Of a stretch of DNA of 64,000 bases, positions 24,382 through 32,305 are shown piece after piece. A program made the translations under genes and the position numbers. The notes beneath the pieces are model-generated. The model searched no databases, was not told where the DNA came from, and worked only from the letters and a program-made list of their open reading frames with translations. Every line of letters starts with the position of its first letter. Position 1 is the first letter of the stretch. This stretch comes from Akkermansia muciniphila (GTDB lineage Bacteria > Verrucomicrobiota > Verrucomicrobiia > Verrucomicrobiales > Akkermansiaceae), in assembly GCA_004557455.1 (NCBI GenBank), contig SFDX01000002.1, positions 1-64,000 of the forward strand. The letters run 5' to 3'.

Positions 24382-25356
24382 TTACAGAATCAGCATGCAA
24401 TCTCCGTAGGAAAAGAAGCGGTAGCTCCGCTCAACGGCCTGCCGATAGGCTTCCATGATCAGCTCCTTACCGGCAAAGGCGCACACCAGCATGATGAGGG
24501 TGCTCTGCGGCAGGTGGAAGTTGGTAAGCAGGGCATCCACCACGCGGAAGCGGTAGCCGGGGTAGATGAAGATGTCCGTGTCGCCCTCGCCGGGGGGCAG
24601 AGGGCGTCCGTGGCGGGTGGCCAGGGTCTCCAGCACGCGCACGGCGGTGGTGCCTACGGCGATGACGCGCTGCGCTTGCTCGATGTCCTGCGCGGTCTGC
24701 GCGGGCATGCAGAAGTGCTCGGTGTGCATGTGGTGTTCCTCCACCACCTCGGTCTTGACGGGGCGGAAGGTGCCTACGCCCACATGCAGGGTGACGAAGG
24801 AGTGGGGGACGGCGGCCAGCATTTCCGGGGTAAAGTGCAGACCGGCCGTGGGGGCGGCGATGGCACCCTCGTGCGCGGCGTACACGGTCTGGTAGCGCTC
24901 TTTGTCGGCAGGGTCGCTCTCGCGGTTCATGTAGTGGGGCAGGGCCAGGCGGCCGAGGGTTTCATCCACGGGGCGATCCCAGCGGATGAAGCGGTAACCT
25001 TCGTCGTCGATGGATTCCACGGTGCCGAGGGAGTCGCCCACCTGCACGGTGCGGCCTACCTTCATCTTTTTGCCGGGGCGCACCAGGCATTTCCACACCT
25101 GCTCGCCCATCATGCCGGCGCGTACCAGCTCGATGCTGCCGTCGTTGCTGAAGTAGCGGGCGGGGATCACCTTTGTGTCGTTCATCACAAAGCGGTCCCC
25201 GGGGCGCACATACTCCGGCAGGTCGCGGAAGCTGCGGTGCTCGATGAGCCCGGTGTCCCGGTGCACCACCAGCATGCGGGAGGCATCGCGGTCCGGCATC
25301 GGTCGGTCCGCGATGAGCTCCTCGGGCAGGGGATAATCAAAGTCGACGGTACGCAC
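24382..25356 (-). CDS. queA: S-adenosylmethionine:tRNA ribosyltransferase-isomerase
   Basis: A 324-residue, full-length QueA. It transfers the ribosyl part of SAM to 7-aminomethyl-7-deazaguanine in tRNA to form epoxyqueuosine. It begins with FDYPLPEELIADRP and contains NDTKVIPARYF, AAPTAGLHFTPEML, the LHVGVGTFRPV strand and TNFHLPQSTLIMLV, all family hallmarks. The gene lies 12 bases downstream of gltX and is probably co-transcribed with it. Confidence 0.96.
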   Translation of the reverse strand: MRTVDFDYPLPEELIADRPMPDRDASRMLVVHRDTGLIEHRSFRDLPEYVRPGDRFVMNDTKVIPARYFSNDGSIELVRAGMMGEQVWKCLVRPGKKMKVGRTVQVGDSLGTVESIDDEGYRFIRWDRPVDETLGRLALPHYMNRESDPADKERYQTVYAAHEGAIAAPTAGLHFTPEMLAAVPHSFVTLHVGVGTFRPVKTEVVEEHHMHTEHFCMPAQTAQDIEQAQRVIAVGTTAVRVLETLATRHGRPLPPGEGDTDIFIYPGYRFRVVDALLTNFHLPQSTLIMLVCAFAGKELIMEAYRQAVERSYRFFSYGDCMLIL

Positions 25357-25368
25357 GGCGGGGCGGGG

Positions 25369-26724
25369 TCAGCGGGGGAAGATGCGGATGCGGCGCAGCA
25401 CTTCGTCGCGGCCGAGTACCTGCATGATGAGGTCGATGCCGGGGCCGGCGTGGCTGCCCGTGAGGGCGAGGCGCAGGGGGAACATCATGGCGCCCACCTT
25501 CACGCCCAGTTCCTTGGTCTTGGGCTTCACCAGCTGCATGGCGGCTTCTCCGTTCCACTCGGTCAGCTTCTCGGTCTCGGCGGCGAAGATGTCGAGCATC
25601 TCGCGGGCGTTGTCCTGCAGCTTGGCCATGGCCTCGGTCTCGTACTCAAGCTTCTCCACCCACTTCACCCAAGCGGGTACCTCGCTGAGCAGCTGTACCT
25701 TCTCCTGCACGGCGGGGATGGCGGTGCGCAGGGCGGGGGTGTCTGCCAGGCCGGCGGCGGTGCAGAAGGGCAGGGCCAGCTCCGTGAAGCGCTCCGGCGC
25801 CAGGCGCATGATGTGCTGCTTGTTCATCCACTTGCACTTGTTGATGTCGAACTTGGCGGCGGCGCGGTTGACGTTCTCCAGCGAGAAGGCCTCGATGAGC
25901 TGCTCCTTGGTGAAGATTTCCTCGTCGCTCTTGGGGCTCCAGCCCAGCAGGGCGATGAAGTTGATGACCGCATCGGGCAGGAAGCCTTCCTCCGGGTAGT
26001 TGCCGAGCTGGGCGCCGACGTCGCGCTTGCTCATTTTCGAGCCATCCGGGTTCTGAATGAGCGGGATGTGGGCGTACACCGGCGGCTCCACCCCGAAGGC
26101 GTCGAAGAGCTGCAGGTGCTTAAAGGTGTTCATGATGTGGTCCTCCCCGCGAATGACGTGGGAGATGTGCATCTCGATGTCGTCCACCACGTTGACCAAG
26201 TGGAAGATGTAGGAGCCGTCCCCGCGCTTCAGCACCATGTCGGGCGTGTTCTCCTCGTTGCGGTAGTCAACGGAGATGTCGCCGCAGACCAGGTCGTGCA
26301 GGGTCATCACGCCGTCGCGCTTGAAGCGGAAGCGCCACACCGTGCCCTCCGAGGTGCCGGGGATCTCGTTGCCGTCCTTGTCGCGCTTGTTGGGGGCGGG
26401 GCACTCATACACGCGGCCCGCGTCTACCAGCTTTTGGAAGTAGCGGTCGTAGATATCGCCGCGTTGGCTCTGGAAGTAGGGCTCGTAGGGACCGCCCTTG
26501 CCCTCGCCTTCATCCCAATCCAGTCCCAGCCAGCTCATGCCCTTGAAGATGGCCTGCATCGCGTCCTCCACATGGCGTTCCCGATCCGTGTCCTCGATGC
26601 GCAGCACGAAGGTGCCGCCCATCTTGCGGGTGAACAGATAGTTGAACAGTGCCGTGCGGGCACCGCCGATGTGCAGATACCCCGTCGGGGAGGGGGCAAA
26701 TCGCGTGCGTACCTTCGTTGTCAT
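25369..26724 (-). CDS. gltX: Glutamyl-tRNA synthetase
   Basis: A 451-residue class I aminoacyl-tRNA synthetase charging tRNA-Glu. The HIGH-type motif is APSPTGYLHIGGARTA at residues 10-25 and the KMSKS-type motif is DGSKMSKRD near residue 240. The anticodon-binding region fills the C-terminal third. The ATG at 26724 was chosen because MTTKVRTRFAPSP is the standard N-terminus and the promoter -10 box is six bases upstream; the 24 extra codons of the open frame lie in promoter sequence. Whether it discriminates tRNA-Glu from tRNA-Gln cannot be told here. Confidence 0.96.
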   Translation of the reverse strand: MTTKVRTRFAPSPTGYLHIGGARTALFNYLFTRKMGGTFVLRIEDTDRERHVEDAMQAIFKGMSWLGLDWDEGEGKGGPYEPYFQSQRGDIYDRYFQKLVDAGRVYECPAPNKRDKDGNEIPGTSEGTVWRFRFKRDGVMTLHDLVCGDISVDYRNEENTPDMVLKRGDGSYIFHLVNVVDDIEMHISHVIRGEDHIMNTFKHLQLFDAFGVEPPVYAHIPLIQNPDGSKMSKRDVGAQLGNYPEEGFLPDAVINFIALLGWSPKSDEEIFTKEQLIEAFSLENVNRAAAKFDINKCKWMNKQHIMRLAPERFTELALPFCTAAGLADTPALRTAIPAVQEKVQLLSEVPAWVKWVEKLEYETEAMAKLQDNAREMLDIFAAETEKLTEWNGEAAMQLVKPKTKELGVKVGAMMFPLRLALTGSHAGPGIDLIMQVLGRDEVLRRIRIFPR

Positions 26725-26730
26725 GCGCGC

Positions 26731-26759
26731 CTTATACACCCCCCGGGCACTTTTTGCAA
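26731..26759 (-). promoter_or_regulatory. Promoter of gltX-queA, leaderless type
   Basis: On the minus strand, TTGCAA (26754-26759), 17-base spacer, TATAAG (26731-26736), only six bases before the gltX ATG. Confidence 0.6.
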
Positions 26760-26820
26760 GCGTAAACCGACCCTGCCCCTCCGAAAATTGCGCCATGCGG
26801 GCAAGAGAAGCCGAGAGTGC

Positions 26821-27244
26821 CTGACCGCGGAAATTTTGGGAAAAGAGAGTGATGTGCTTGACTTTGAGCAGACTTCACACCACCGTGGTAGGAGAAGCTG
26901 AGAGGATTGATGACCGCGGAATAAAAGGAATTTTCGGAGACTGATTGGCCTGCGGAACTTCGGCAAGACATCGGGGCAAATTCATGGTAGGTGGCTTCAG
27001 AATTTTATCAAAATAACCAAGGAGCCTACTATCCCGGCGGTTTGAAGTTTGTGCCATGCTAAGCACGCCTCAAACTCTCCGAAAATTCCTTTTATTCCGC
27101 GGTCAGACTCCACTCGTCCTCTCTTGCCACGGTGGTAAGAAGTCTGCTCAAAGCCAAGCACATCACTCCCTTTTCCCCCAATCATTCCGCGGTTCCATCC
27201 TTCTCGCTTTCTGTTACCACGGCGGGGTGAGGTCTCGCACCGGG
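26821..27244. repeat. Dispersed intergenic repeat, copy B
   Basis: A non-coding composite repeat. A 30-base module at 26911-26940 (begins TGACCGCGGAATAAAAGG) recurs as a perfect reverse complement at 27076-27105, so the copy is a large inverted repeat with a centre of about 135 bases. About 26904-26994 is nearly identical to 30823-30913 in copy C. Shorter motifs of the type CCACGGCGGNNTGAAGTCT occur at about 26871-26890 (inverted), 27031-27050, 27126-27145 and 27215-27234. No open frame here looks like protein. Confidence 0.85.
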
Positions 27245-27293
27245 GCTGCGGTCAGGATTTTTTTTCTAACGAGCGGGTGGGTGAAGTTTGAGC

Positions 27294-27322
27294 TTGCGGG
27301 GTGGGGGATGGTGTGGTACAAT
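27294..27322 (+). promoter_or_regulatory. Promoter of PEGA lipoprotein, leaderless type
   Basis: TTGCGG (27294-27299), 17-base spacer, TACAAT (27317-27322), six bases before the ATG at 27329. Confidence 0.6.
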
Positions 27323-27328
27323 GGGGGT

Positions 27329-27757
27329 ATGAAGATCCTGCGCTTTCTGATGGCCGCGGCGGTGACGGCGGCGGTTTCCTGTACGCACGAGACGAAGCAA
27401 CTGCGCATCGACACGCAGCCGCAGGGGGCAGATGTGTCCGTGAACGGTAAGTATGTGGGCAAGAGCCCCGTGGAGACGGAGATCCTGCAGCGGCATGACC
27501 AGGGGATTACAGCCTCGAAGGAGGGGTATGAAAACGCCTCAAGTGTGCTGCGTACCAAGCAGGATGCCTTCCTGGGCTTGTTGTGGGGCAAGGAGGACCC
27601 GCGGAGTAATTACATCGAGGAGGACCAAACCTCCCTTATTTTGCGTCCCATCCCGACCATCAATAACTACACCCCGACCGAAATGCCGAGTTTTGAGCCG
27701 GAGCGACTGCCGACGCCGAAGTGGGAGGCGCCTGCATTGCCCGCCAAGCCGCATTAA
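27329..27757 (+). CDS. PEGA-domain lipoprotein
   Basis: A 142-residue lipoprotein. The signal peptide ends in the lipobox-like AAVSC (Cys about 18). The next 40 residues, LRIDTQPQGADVSVNGKYVG then SPVETEI, form a PEGA domain, an immunoglobulin-like beta module found in surface proteins. The C-terminal half is polar and Pro-rich, ending EAPALPAKPH, with no motif I recognise. The ATG at 27329 was chosen because of the signal peptide and promoter; the open frame extends 91 codons upstream through repeat B, which is not coding. Its stop codon overlaps the stop of the convergent TPR gene. Confidence 0.75.
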   Translation: MKILRFLMAAAVTAAVSCTHETKQLRIDTQPQGADVSVNGKYVGKSPVETEILQRHDQGITASKEGYENASSVLRTKQDAFLGLLWGKEDPRSNYIEEDQTSLILRPIPTINNYTPTEMPSFEPERLPTPKWEAPALPAKPH

Positions 27758-28638
27758 GGCGCGGGGCGGTTCAAGTAGTCTGCGATACCGTCTGTGGGGT
27801 AGCCCAAGTCATTGTGCAGCAGGTGGCTCAGGTGGGTGCGGGCGGCTTGTTCGCTGCCGTAGAGTTCTGCGGGGCTCATGCATTCCGCGGGGGGCAGTTT
27901 GAGCCGGTGTTGCAGCACGAAGAGCAGCCCGCAGACCGAGGGGGTGCGGTGCGTCGGCTCTCGGAAGAGGCGGCGGCCCAGTTCCAGTGCCTCGCGTTCA
28001 TGCCCGCGCAGGCGGCAGAGGTTATAAAACACCCAGCGCTCGTAGCGCGGGGCGGCTCCCATGGCCAGAGCGCGGCGATAGGCGGCTGCAGCTTTGGCGT
28101 AGTCAGGGTGCTGGTAGGGGTCCTCGTAGTAGCGGGCCAGCTCCAGTTGCAGCAGTACGCTGTCGGGGTTGTTGGCGAGCCCCGTCAGCAGAAAATCCAC
28201 CCCCCGCCGCCGGAACCCACGCTCCAGCGCGCGGCGTTCGCGGTCCGTACGTCCCTCGGCACTGCGGGCCCAGGCGGTGGCATTGTAGAGCATGTCGTAG
28301 GCGGCGCGCATCCAGTAATTGGGACGCCGGGGGGCCAGGGTAGTGATCTCCTGCCAGCGTTTCTCCGCCTTGTCCCAGTCTTGGGCAATCCAGGCATCCG
28401 TGGCGCCGATGGCCAGCACCTCTGCCGCGGGGGAGCGCAGCCCGCCCATGGCCAGCAGGGCGATTTGCTGCTGCACCAAGCTACCCGTACCGATGGACGG
28501 CGGGGGGAGCAGCAGGCCCCGCTCCGACTCGATGCCGCGCAGGGCCAAGGCCCCCGCACCGACCGCCGCCACCCCCGCCGCGACCAATCCGAGGGGCAGC
28601 AAGCGGGCGCGCAGACCTATGGTAGCCCCGGACTTCAT
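27754..28638 (-). CDS. Membrane-anchored TPR-like protein
   Basis: A 294-residue protein of unknown function. One N-terminal membrane helix (about residues 12-35) is followed by helical repeats with TPR character: AQDWDKAEKRWQEITTLAP, LLQLELARYYEDP, YAKAAAAYRRALAMGA and REALELGRRLF. It probably faces the periplasm. The start codon overlaps the stop of panE (ATGA at 28635-28638), so it is translated from the same message, though a role in pantothenate synthesis is not suggested by sequence. Confidence 0.65.
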   Translation of the reverse strand: MKSGATIGLRARLLPLGLVAAGVAAVGAGALALRGIESERGLLLPPPSIGTGSLVQQQIALLAMGGLRSPAAEVLAIGATDAWIAQDWDKAEKRWQEITTLAPRRPNYWMRAAYDMLYNATAWARSAEGRTDRERRALERGFRRRGVDFLLTGLANNPDSVLLQLELARYYEDPYQHPDYAKAAAAYRRALAMGAAPRYERWVFYNLCRLRGHEREALELGRRLFREPTHRTPSVCGLLFVLQHRLKLPPAECMSPAELYGSEQAARTHLSHLLHNDLGYPTDGIADYLNRPAP

Positions 28639-29552
28639 GCCATGCCGAGGCGTGCACGAATATCCGCGCAGAGTCGCTCCGTCTCCGGAACGGGAACCCC
28701 CGCCGCCAGCGCGCGCCGCAGCGGCTCGCCCCAGATCGCTTCGTACTCCACGGGGCGCCCCCGCAGGTAGTCAACCGCGCTGCTGGGGATGAAGTCGCCC
28801 ATCACCCGCGTGCGCTCCATCTGCGCCTGCACGATGGCCTCCGGCGTGGGGTGCCCGCGACGCGCCGCAGCCAGGCACACCTCCTCCATCACACGGCGGG
28901 AGCGCTCCACCTCCTCCGGCATGGTGAAGAGCTGCCGCACGCTGATACCCCCGTGCGCGAGGCACAGGCCGTTGAAGGGGATGTTCCAGGTGAGCTTGGT
29001 CCAGAGCGTCTGCTCGGCGTCATCGGCCGCCATGCTCGGCACCCCGGCGCGGGTCAAGTGAGCGGCGAACTCCTGCGCGCGGGCGAGCCCGTGCTCCCCC
29101 GGCACCAGCGGGGCAAAGCGTATCTCGCCGCCCTCCAGGTGGCGGATCACGCCCGGCTCATCCATCATGCAGCAGACGAAACACAGGCCGATGTACACAT
29201 CCTCCGCCGGCACAATCTCCGCAATTTTCTCCGCATTGCCCATGCCGTTCTGCAGGGTAATCACCTCCGTACCCGGGCGCAGCAGGGGCGGCAGAGCCTC
29301 CGCAAAAAGCCCGTTGCAGCAGGTCTTCCACGCTACGAATATGCGATCCACCGGCCCGCAGTCCGCCGAGCTGCGCACGGCATGCACCTGCGGCAGCTCT
29401 ATATCGCCGTCCACACTCTGCACGCGCAGGCCCCGCTCCTGCATGGCCGCGCAGGCAGAGCGCCCGATAAACCATACCTCGTCCCCCGCTGCTGCCAGGC
29501 GTGCGCCGTAGTAGCAGCCCAGGGCCCCGGCTCCTAAAATGGCTGTCTTCAT
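28635..29552 (-). CDS. panE: 2-dehydropantoate 2-reductase (ketopantoate reductase)
   Basis: A 305-residue NADPH-dependent enzyme reducing ketopantoate to pantoate in pantothenate (vitamin B5) and CoA synthesis. The N-terminal Rossmann motif is AILGAGALGCYYGARLA. Family residues include the Lys of LWTKLTWNIPFNGLC near residue 178 and the terminal helix VPVPETERL. panD, another pantothenate gene, is elsewhere in this window. The ATG at 29552 gives the canonical Rossmann start and lies six bases after the promoter -10 box; the longer open frame would begin before transcription. First gene of a two-gene unit. Confidence 0.88.
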   Translation of the reverse strand: MKTAILGAGALGCYYGARLAAAGDEVWFIGRSACAAMQERGLRVQSVDGDIELPQVHAVRSSADCGPVDRIFVAWKTCCNGLFAEALPPLLRPGTEVITLQNGMGNAEKIAEIVPAEDVYIGLCFVCCMMDEPGVIRHLEGGEIRFAPLVPGEHGLARAQEFAAHLTRAGVPSMAADDAEQTLWTKLTWNIPFNGLCLAHGGISVRQLFTMPEEVERSRRVMEEVCLAAARRGHPTPEAIVQAQMERTRVMGDFIPSSAVDYLRGRPVEYEAIWGEPLRRALAAGVPVPETERLCADIRARLGMA

Positions 29553-29558
29553 GCGCCC

Positions 29559-29587
29559 AGTATAGCCTTTTTGCCCCCTTTTTGCAA
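29559..29587 (-). promoter_or_regulatory. Promoter of panE, leaderless type
   Basis: On the minus strand, TTGCAA (29582-29587), 17-base spacer, TATACT (29559-29564), six bases before the ATG. Confidence 0.6.
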
Positions 29588-29616
29588 TAAAAAATCCCCG
29601 CACACGCATTTTAGCC

Positions 29617-29645
29617 TTGCTTTCCCGTGCAGAAAGTTATATCCT
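29617..29645 (+). promoter_or_regulatory. Promoter of small basic protein gene
   Basis: TTGCTT (29617-29622), 17-base spacer, TATCCT (29640-29645). It gives a leader of about 55-60 bases, which contains a GGGCGGG/CCCGCCC hairpin around 29666-29687. Confidence 0.5.
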
Positions 29646-29708
29646 CTCCCCACCTATCAACCTCGGGCGGGCCCGTTTCCCGCCCTACAAACATACAGAG
29701 TACCGACA

Positions 29709-29867
29709 ATGGGTCAACAGCACCGTAAGGAGACGAAGCGCCGCCGCCGCTGCGCTTACATCAAGCGCCGTAAGGAAATTGCCAAGAACGCCAAGAATGC
29801 CATCCCCGTTACCCCTGCACGCAAGGTTTCGGTGGCCGGCAGCGATTCCCCGGCTGCCGAGGCATAA
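29709..29867 (+). CDS. Small, highly basic protein
   Basis: A 52-residue protein. The first half, MGQQHRKETKRRRRCAYIKR continuing KEIAKNAKN, is extremely rich in Arg and Lys; the second half is Pro/Ala/Ser and ends in Glu-Ala. The sequence suggests an RNA- or ribosome-associated protein, and I have an impression of similar short basic proteins in other verrucomicrobial genomes, but I cannot name a family. It has its own promoter, a structured leader and a strong terminator, which argues for a highly expressed single gene. Confidence 0.6.
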   Translation: MGQQHRKETKRRRRCAYIKRRKEIAKNAKNAIPVTPARKVSVAGSDSPAAEA

Positions 29868-29899
29868 CCCGCGCAGCGTTCGCTTCCTTTAATCCTATC

Positions 29900-29940
29900 G
29901 GCGCTGCTCCCGCTTCCTCGGGGTCAGCGCCTTTCTTTTT
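29900..29940 (+). terminator. Terminator of the small basic protein gene
   Basis: GGCGCTG (29900-29906) pairs perfectly with CAGCGCC (29925-29931), followed by TTTCTTTTT. The next gene starts within about 30 bases of the T-run, so readthrough may be its source of transcript. Confidence 0.8.
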
Positions 29941-29966
29941 CTCCCTTGCAGCAGGAGCCTCAATAC

Positions 29967-30779
29967 TTGCCTTGGTGGATGCTTCCGCCCCTCTGGGGGT
30001 TGGATGCCCCGCTGGTCGCCGCTGCCTGGGGCGTCGCTTTCCCCGGCTTTTATGGGGTGACCTCTGCCTCGTCCGATCCGCTCATTCTCTTGGTTGCGGT
30101 GGTGTGGCTGCTCAACCTGCTGCACCGCGTGATCACCGCTGCGTTGAATCGCACCGTGTGGTATGCGCCTTATTATCGCAGCCATGCTTTCCCCATGCTG
30201 TTGCTGGTCGCGGCGCTGCTCTTCGCCTCCGTGTGGATGGCGCTGTATGTGGTGGGTGCGGCATGTCTGGTGTATGGACTTGTGCCGCTCTGCCTGCTCG
30301 CCCTCTCTATGTTTCCCATGCCCGGGGCCGTGCGCAATGGCCTGCGTGCCTGGGCGCTGGCGGTGGCCTGTCAGGCGCCGGCCTGCTACTTTTCCTTCGG
30401 CATCGAGCCGGGGGATGCCACCGTGCAGCCTGCCGCGTTGGGCTTGGGCGCTCTCTTCTTCCTGTTCCTGACGGAGCGCTTTTCCCTCCGCTACAACGGC
30501 CGTTTCCTGCAGGGCGGGGCGGCGTTCGCCTGCACGCTTTCCTCGGCGCTGCTCTTGTGCTGCTACTGGCGCGTGGCTTTCTCTGCCCCCGACCACCACT
30601 GGCCGGACCTCGCTCCCGTGTTCCAGACGCTCATCCTCGGCCTCGCCTGCCTGCACCTCTACCGCACCCGCGGCCCGCGCCTCCCCCTCTACCTCTCTTT
30701 CTCCCTCGGCTGGCCCGCCATGGCCGTCCCCGCCCTCCTCGCCCTCTGCTTCCAGTCCAACCCCCACTTCTTCTTCTGA
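29967..30779 (+). CDS. Polytopic membrane protein, possibly a degenerate UbiA-like protein
   Basis: A protein of about 270 residues with seven to nine hydrophobic helices. The N-terminal GLDAPLVAAAWGVAF and following WLLNLLHRVITAAL recall a family of UbiA-type membrane proteins that open with LDAPLVAL and have an Asp-rich DRLLD motif at the second position. Here that motif reads LHRVITA, without the metal-binding Asp residues, so prenyltransferase activity is unlikely. The start is uncertain: TTG at 29967 follows AGGAG by nine bases and was chosen; TTG at 29946 and ATG at 29979 are in frame. It follows the terminator of the small basic protein closely and ends at repeat copy C. Confidence 0.55.
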   Translation: MPWWMLPPLWGLDAPLVAAAWGVAFPGFYGVTSASSDPLILLVAVVWLLNLLHRVITAALNRTVWYAPYYRSHAFPMLLLVAALLFASVWMALYVVGAACLVYGLVPLCLLALSMFPMPGAVRNGLRAWALAVACQAPACYFSFGIEPGDATVQPAALGLGALFFLFLTERFSLRYNGRFLQGGAAFACTLSSALLLCCYWRVAFSAPDHHWPDLAPVFQTLILGLACLHLYRTRGPRLPLYLSFSLGWPAMAVPALLALCFQSNPHFFF

Positions 30780-30780
30780 C

Positions 30781-31170
30781 CGCAGAACTGACTTCTTACC
30801 GCCGTGGTAGAAGAACCCGAGAGGATTGATGACCGCGGAATAAAAGGAATTTTCGGAGACTGATTGGCCTGCGGAACTTCGGCAAGACGTCGGGGCAAAT
30901 TCATGGTAGGTGGCTATAGATTTTTATCAAAAGAGCAAAGGCCCCTATCACCTCGGCGGAACGCAGTCTGCGCGGAGCCAAGTATGCCAATCAGTTTCCG
31001 ACTCCTTCCGAAAATTCTGCGTTCTGAGAAAATTCAGTTACCTACTACATCGGCGGTATGAAGTCTGTGCCAAGCTAAGCATGACTCAAACTCTCCGAGA
31101 ATTCCTTTTATTCCGCGGTCCTCTCCTTCTCGCCCTCTATTACCTCGGCGGTGTGAAGTCTCGCACCTCC
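30781..31170. repeat. Dispersed intergenic repeat, copy C
   Basis: The same composite as copy B, in the same orientation. The 30-base module lies at 30830-30859, and an inverted version with one mismatch at 31092-31120. Positions 30823-30913 are nearly identical to 26904-26994. Short motifs of the type CCTCGGCGGNNTGAAGTCT occur at about 30790-30810 (inverted), 30951-30970, 31043-31065 and 31143-31162. No protein-like frame is present between 30780 and 31238. Confidence 0.85.
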
Positions 31171-31238
31171 TTCGCCCGGCTCCGCTTCCCTCCGTGTATT
31201 CCGTGTCATCCGTGGACTTTTTTCCCTCTCTCCGCCGG

Positions 31239-31281
31239 ATTCAATACAAAAATTTGGATTGTAAACAAAATTGTATTGAAT
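31239..31281. promoter_or_regulatory. Palindromic operator upstream of AbiE-like pair
   Basis: A perfect 11-base inverted repeat, ATTCAATACAA (31239-31249) and TTGTATTGAAT (31271-31281). Arm centres are 32 bases apart, about three helical turns, and the right arm ends 11 bases before the -35 box. This fits autorepression by the first gene product; known AbiEi antitoxins repress their own promoters by binding inverted repeats. Confidence 0.7.
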
Positions 31282-31292
31282 TGCTTTTTTTA

Positions 31293-31321
31293 TTTACAAT
31301 GGGGTAGGGCGGTGGTATAGT
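31293..31321 (+). promoter_or_regulatory. Promoter of AbiE-like pair, leaderless type
   Basis: TTTACA (31293-31298), 17-base spacer, TATAGT (31316-31321), nine bases before the ATG at 31331. Confidence 0.65.
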
Positions 31322-31330
31322 AGAGGCGCC

Positions 31331-32305
31331 ATGACGAAGAGCGAACACATGCAGCAGGTGCTCGGCAGGGTGTTGGGCGGGGCGTATCTGATGGAAGATA
31401 TGCCCGATGCCGCCGCGGCCCTGCGCTATGCCTGTGCCTTGGACCGGCAGATGCTTTATCGCGTGTCTGTCGGCGGGGCCGTCTTTGTCCTGGCCGTGGT
31501 GCGCGGGGACGCCGTGGTATCCCCCGCCTCGGTGCAGCGGGAGCAGCAGCGGGCGGCGGCGGTGCTCGCCCTGCCGGTCGCGGTGTACTGGCCGCATGCC
31601 GGTGCCGCGCAGGCGGAGGAACTGCGGAGGCTGGGGTGCAGCTACATCACGCCGGCGGGGGGCGCTTTCCTGCCCTTCCTGTGGCTTCGCATCCCGCCCG
31701 CGGAGTGGTCGGCCTCGCCCCCGAGCGGGGAGGAACCGGGCCCCCTGTCGCCGTGTGCTCAGGTGATTGTCCTGCGCCAGCTCCTCTTCGGGGATGTGGA
31801 GGGAAAGAACATCCGCTGCCTTGCCCGCCTGCTCCCCTACAGTGCCGCACTGCTGGGCCGGGCTACCCTCTCTCTGCTGGCCCATTCCCTGTGTGCCTAT
31901 CCCGCCGGCACGCGGTGCGGTCGCTTCCTCTTCCCGAGCAACGCCCACGACCTCTGGTTGCAGGCCGAGCCCATGCTGCGCTCCCCCGTGCGGCAGCGCT
32001 TTGCCGTGTCGCGTGAGCTTGCCCCGCCCCTGCCCGCCGCCGGTATATCCGCCCTCGCCATGGCCTCCGACCTGGCCGACGACCCGCTGCCGACCTGCGC
32101 CTACTACCAACGCGCCCGAGCGGGTCGCCTGCAGCCCGCTCCTCCCCATGAGGCCTCGCTCCGTATCGAAAAATGGAGTTACCCGCCCTCAGCTCTCATC
32201 GCTCCCGGCTCCCGCCGCGTCGATGACCTCTCACTCTACCTCTCCCTGCGCGAGAACCACGACCCCCGCGTGCGCATCGCGCTGCAATCCCTCCACCTGC
32301 CATGA
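31331..32305 (+). CDS. AbiEi-like antitoxin/regulator (predicted)
   Basis: A 324-residue protein without signal or membrane segments. No single motif identifies it, but position and architecture match antitoxins of type IV AbiE-like systems. The segment VIVLRQLLFGDVEGKNIRCL followed by SAALLGRATLSLLAHSL (about residues 145-190) reads as a winged helix-turn-helix. It overlaps the nucleotidyltransferase gene by ATGA (32302-32305), showing tight coupling, and lies behind a palindromic operator and leaderless promoter. Alternative: an unrelated regulator that controls the nucleotidyltransferase. Confidence 0.6.
   Translation: MTKSEHMQQVLGRVLGGAYLMEDMPDAAAALRYACALDRQMLYRVSVGGAVFVLAVVRGDAVVSPASVQREQQRAAAVLALPVAVYWPHAGAAQAEELRRLGCSYITPAGGAFLPFLWLRIPPAEWSASPPSGEEPGPLSPCAQVIVLRQLLFGDVEGKNIRCLARLLPYSAALLGRATLSLLAHSLCAYPAGTRCGRFLFPSNAHDLWLQAEPMLRSPVRQRFAVSRELAPPLPAAGISALAMASDLADDPLPTCAYYQRARAGRLQPAPPHEASLRIEKWSYPPSALIAPGSRRVDDLSLYLSLRENHDPRVRIALQSLHLP

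Noticed and set aside
23935..26901. Open frame of 988 codons on the plus strand
   Set aside because: It is the antisense shadow of queA and gltX; composition is His/Gly/Ala-rich without motifs, while the minus-strand genes are unmistakable.
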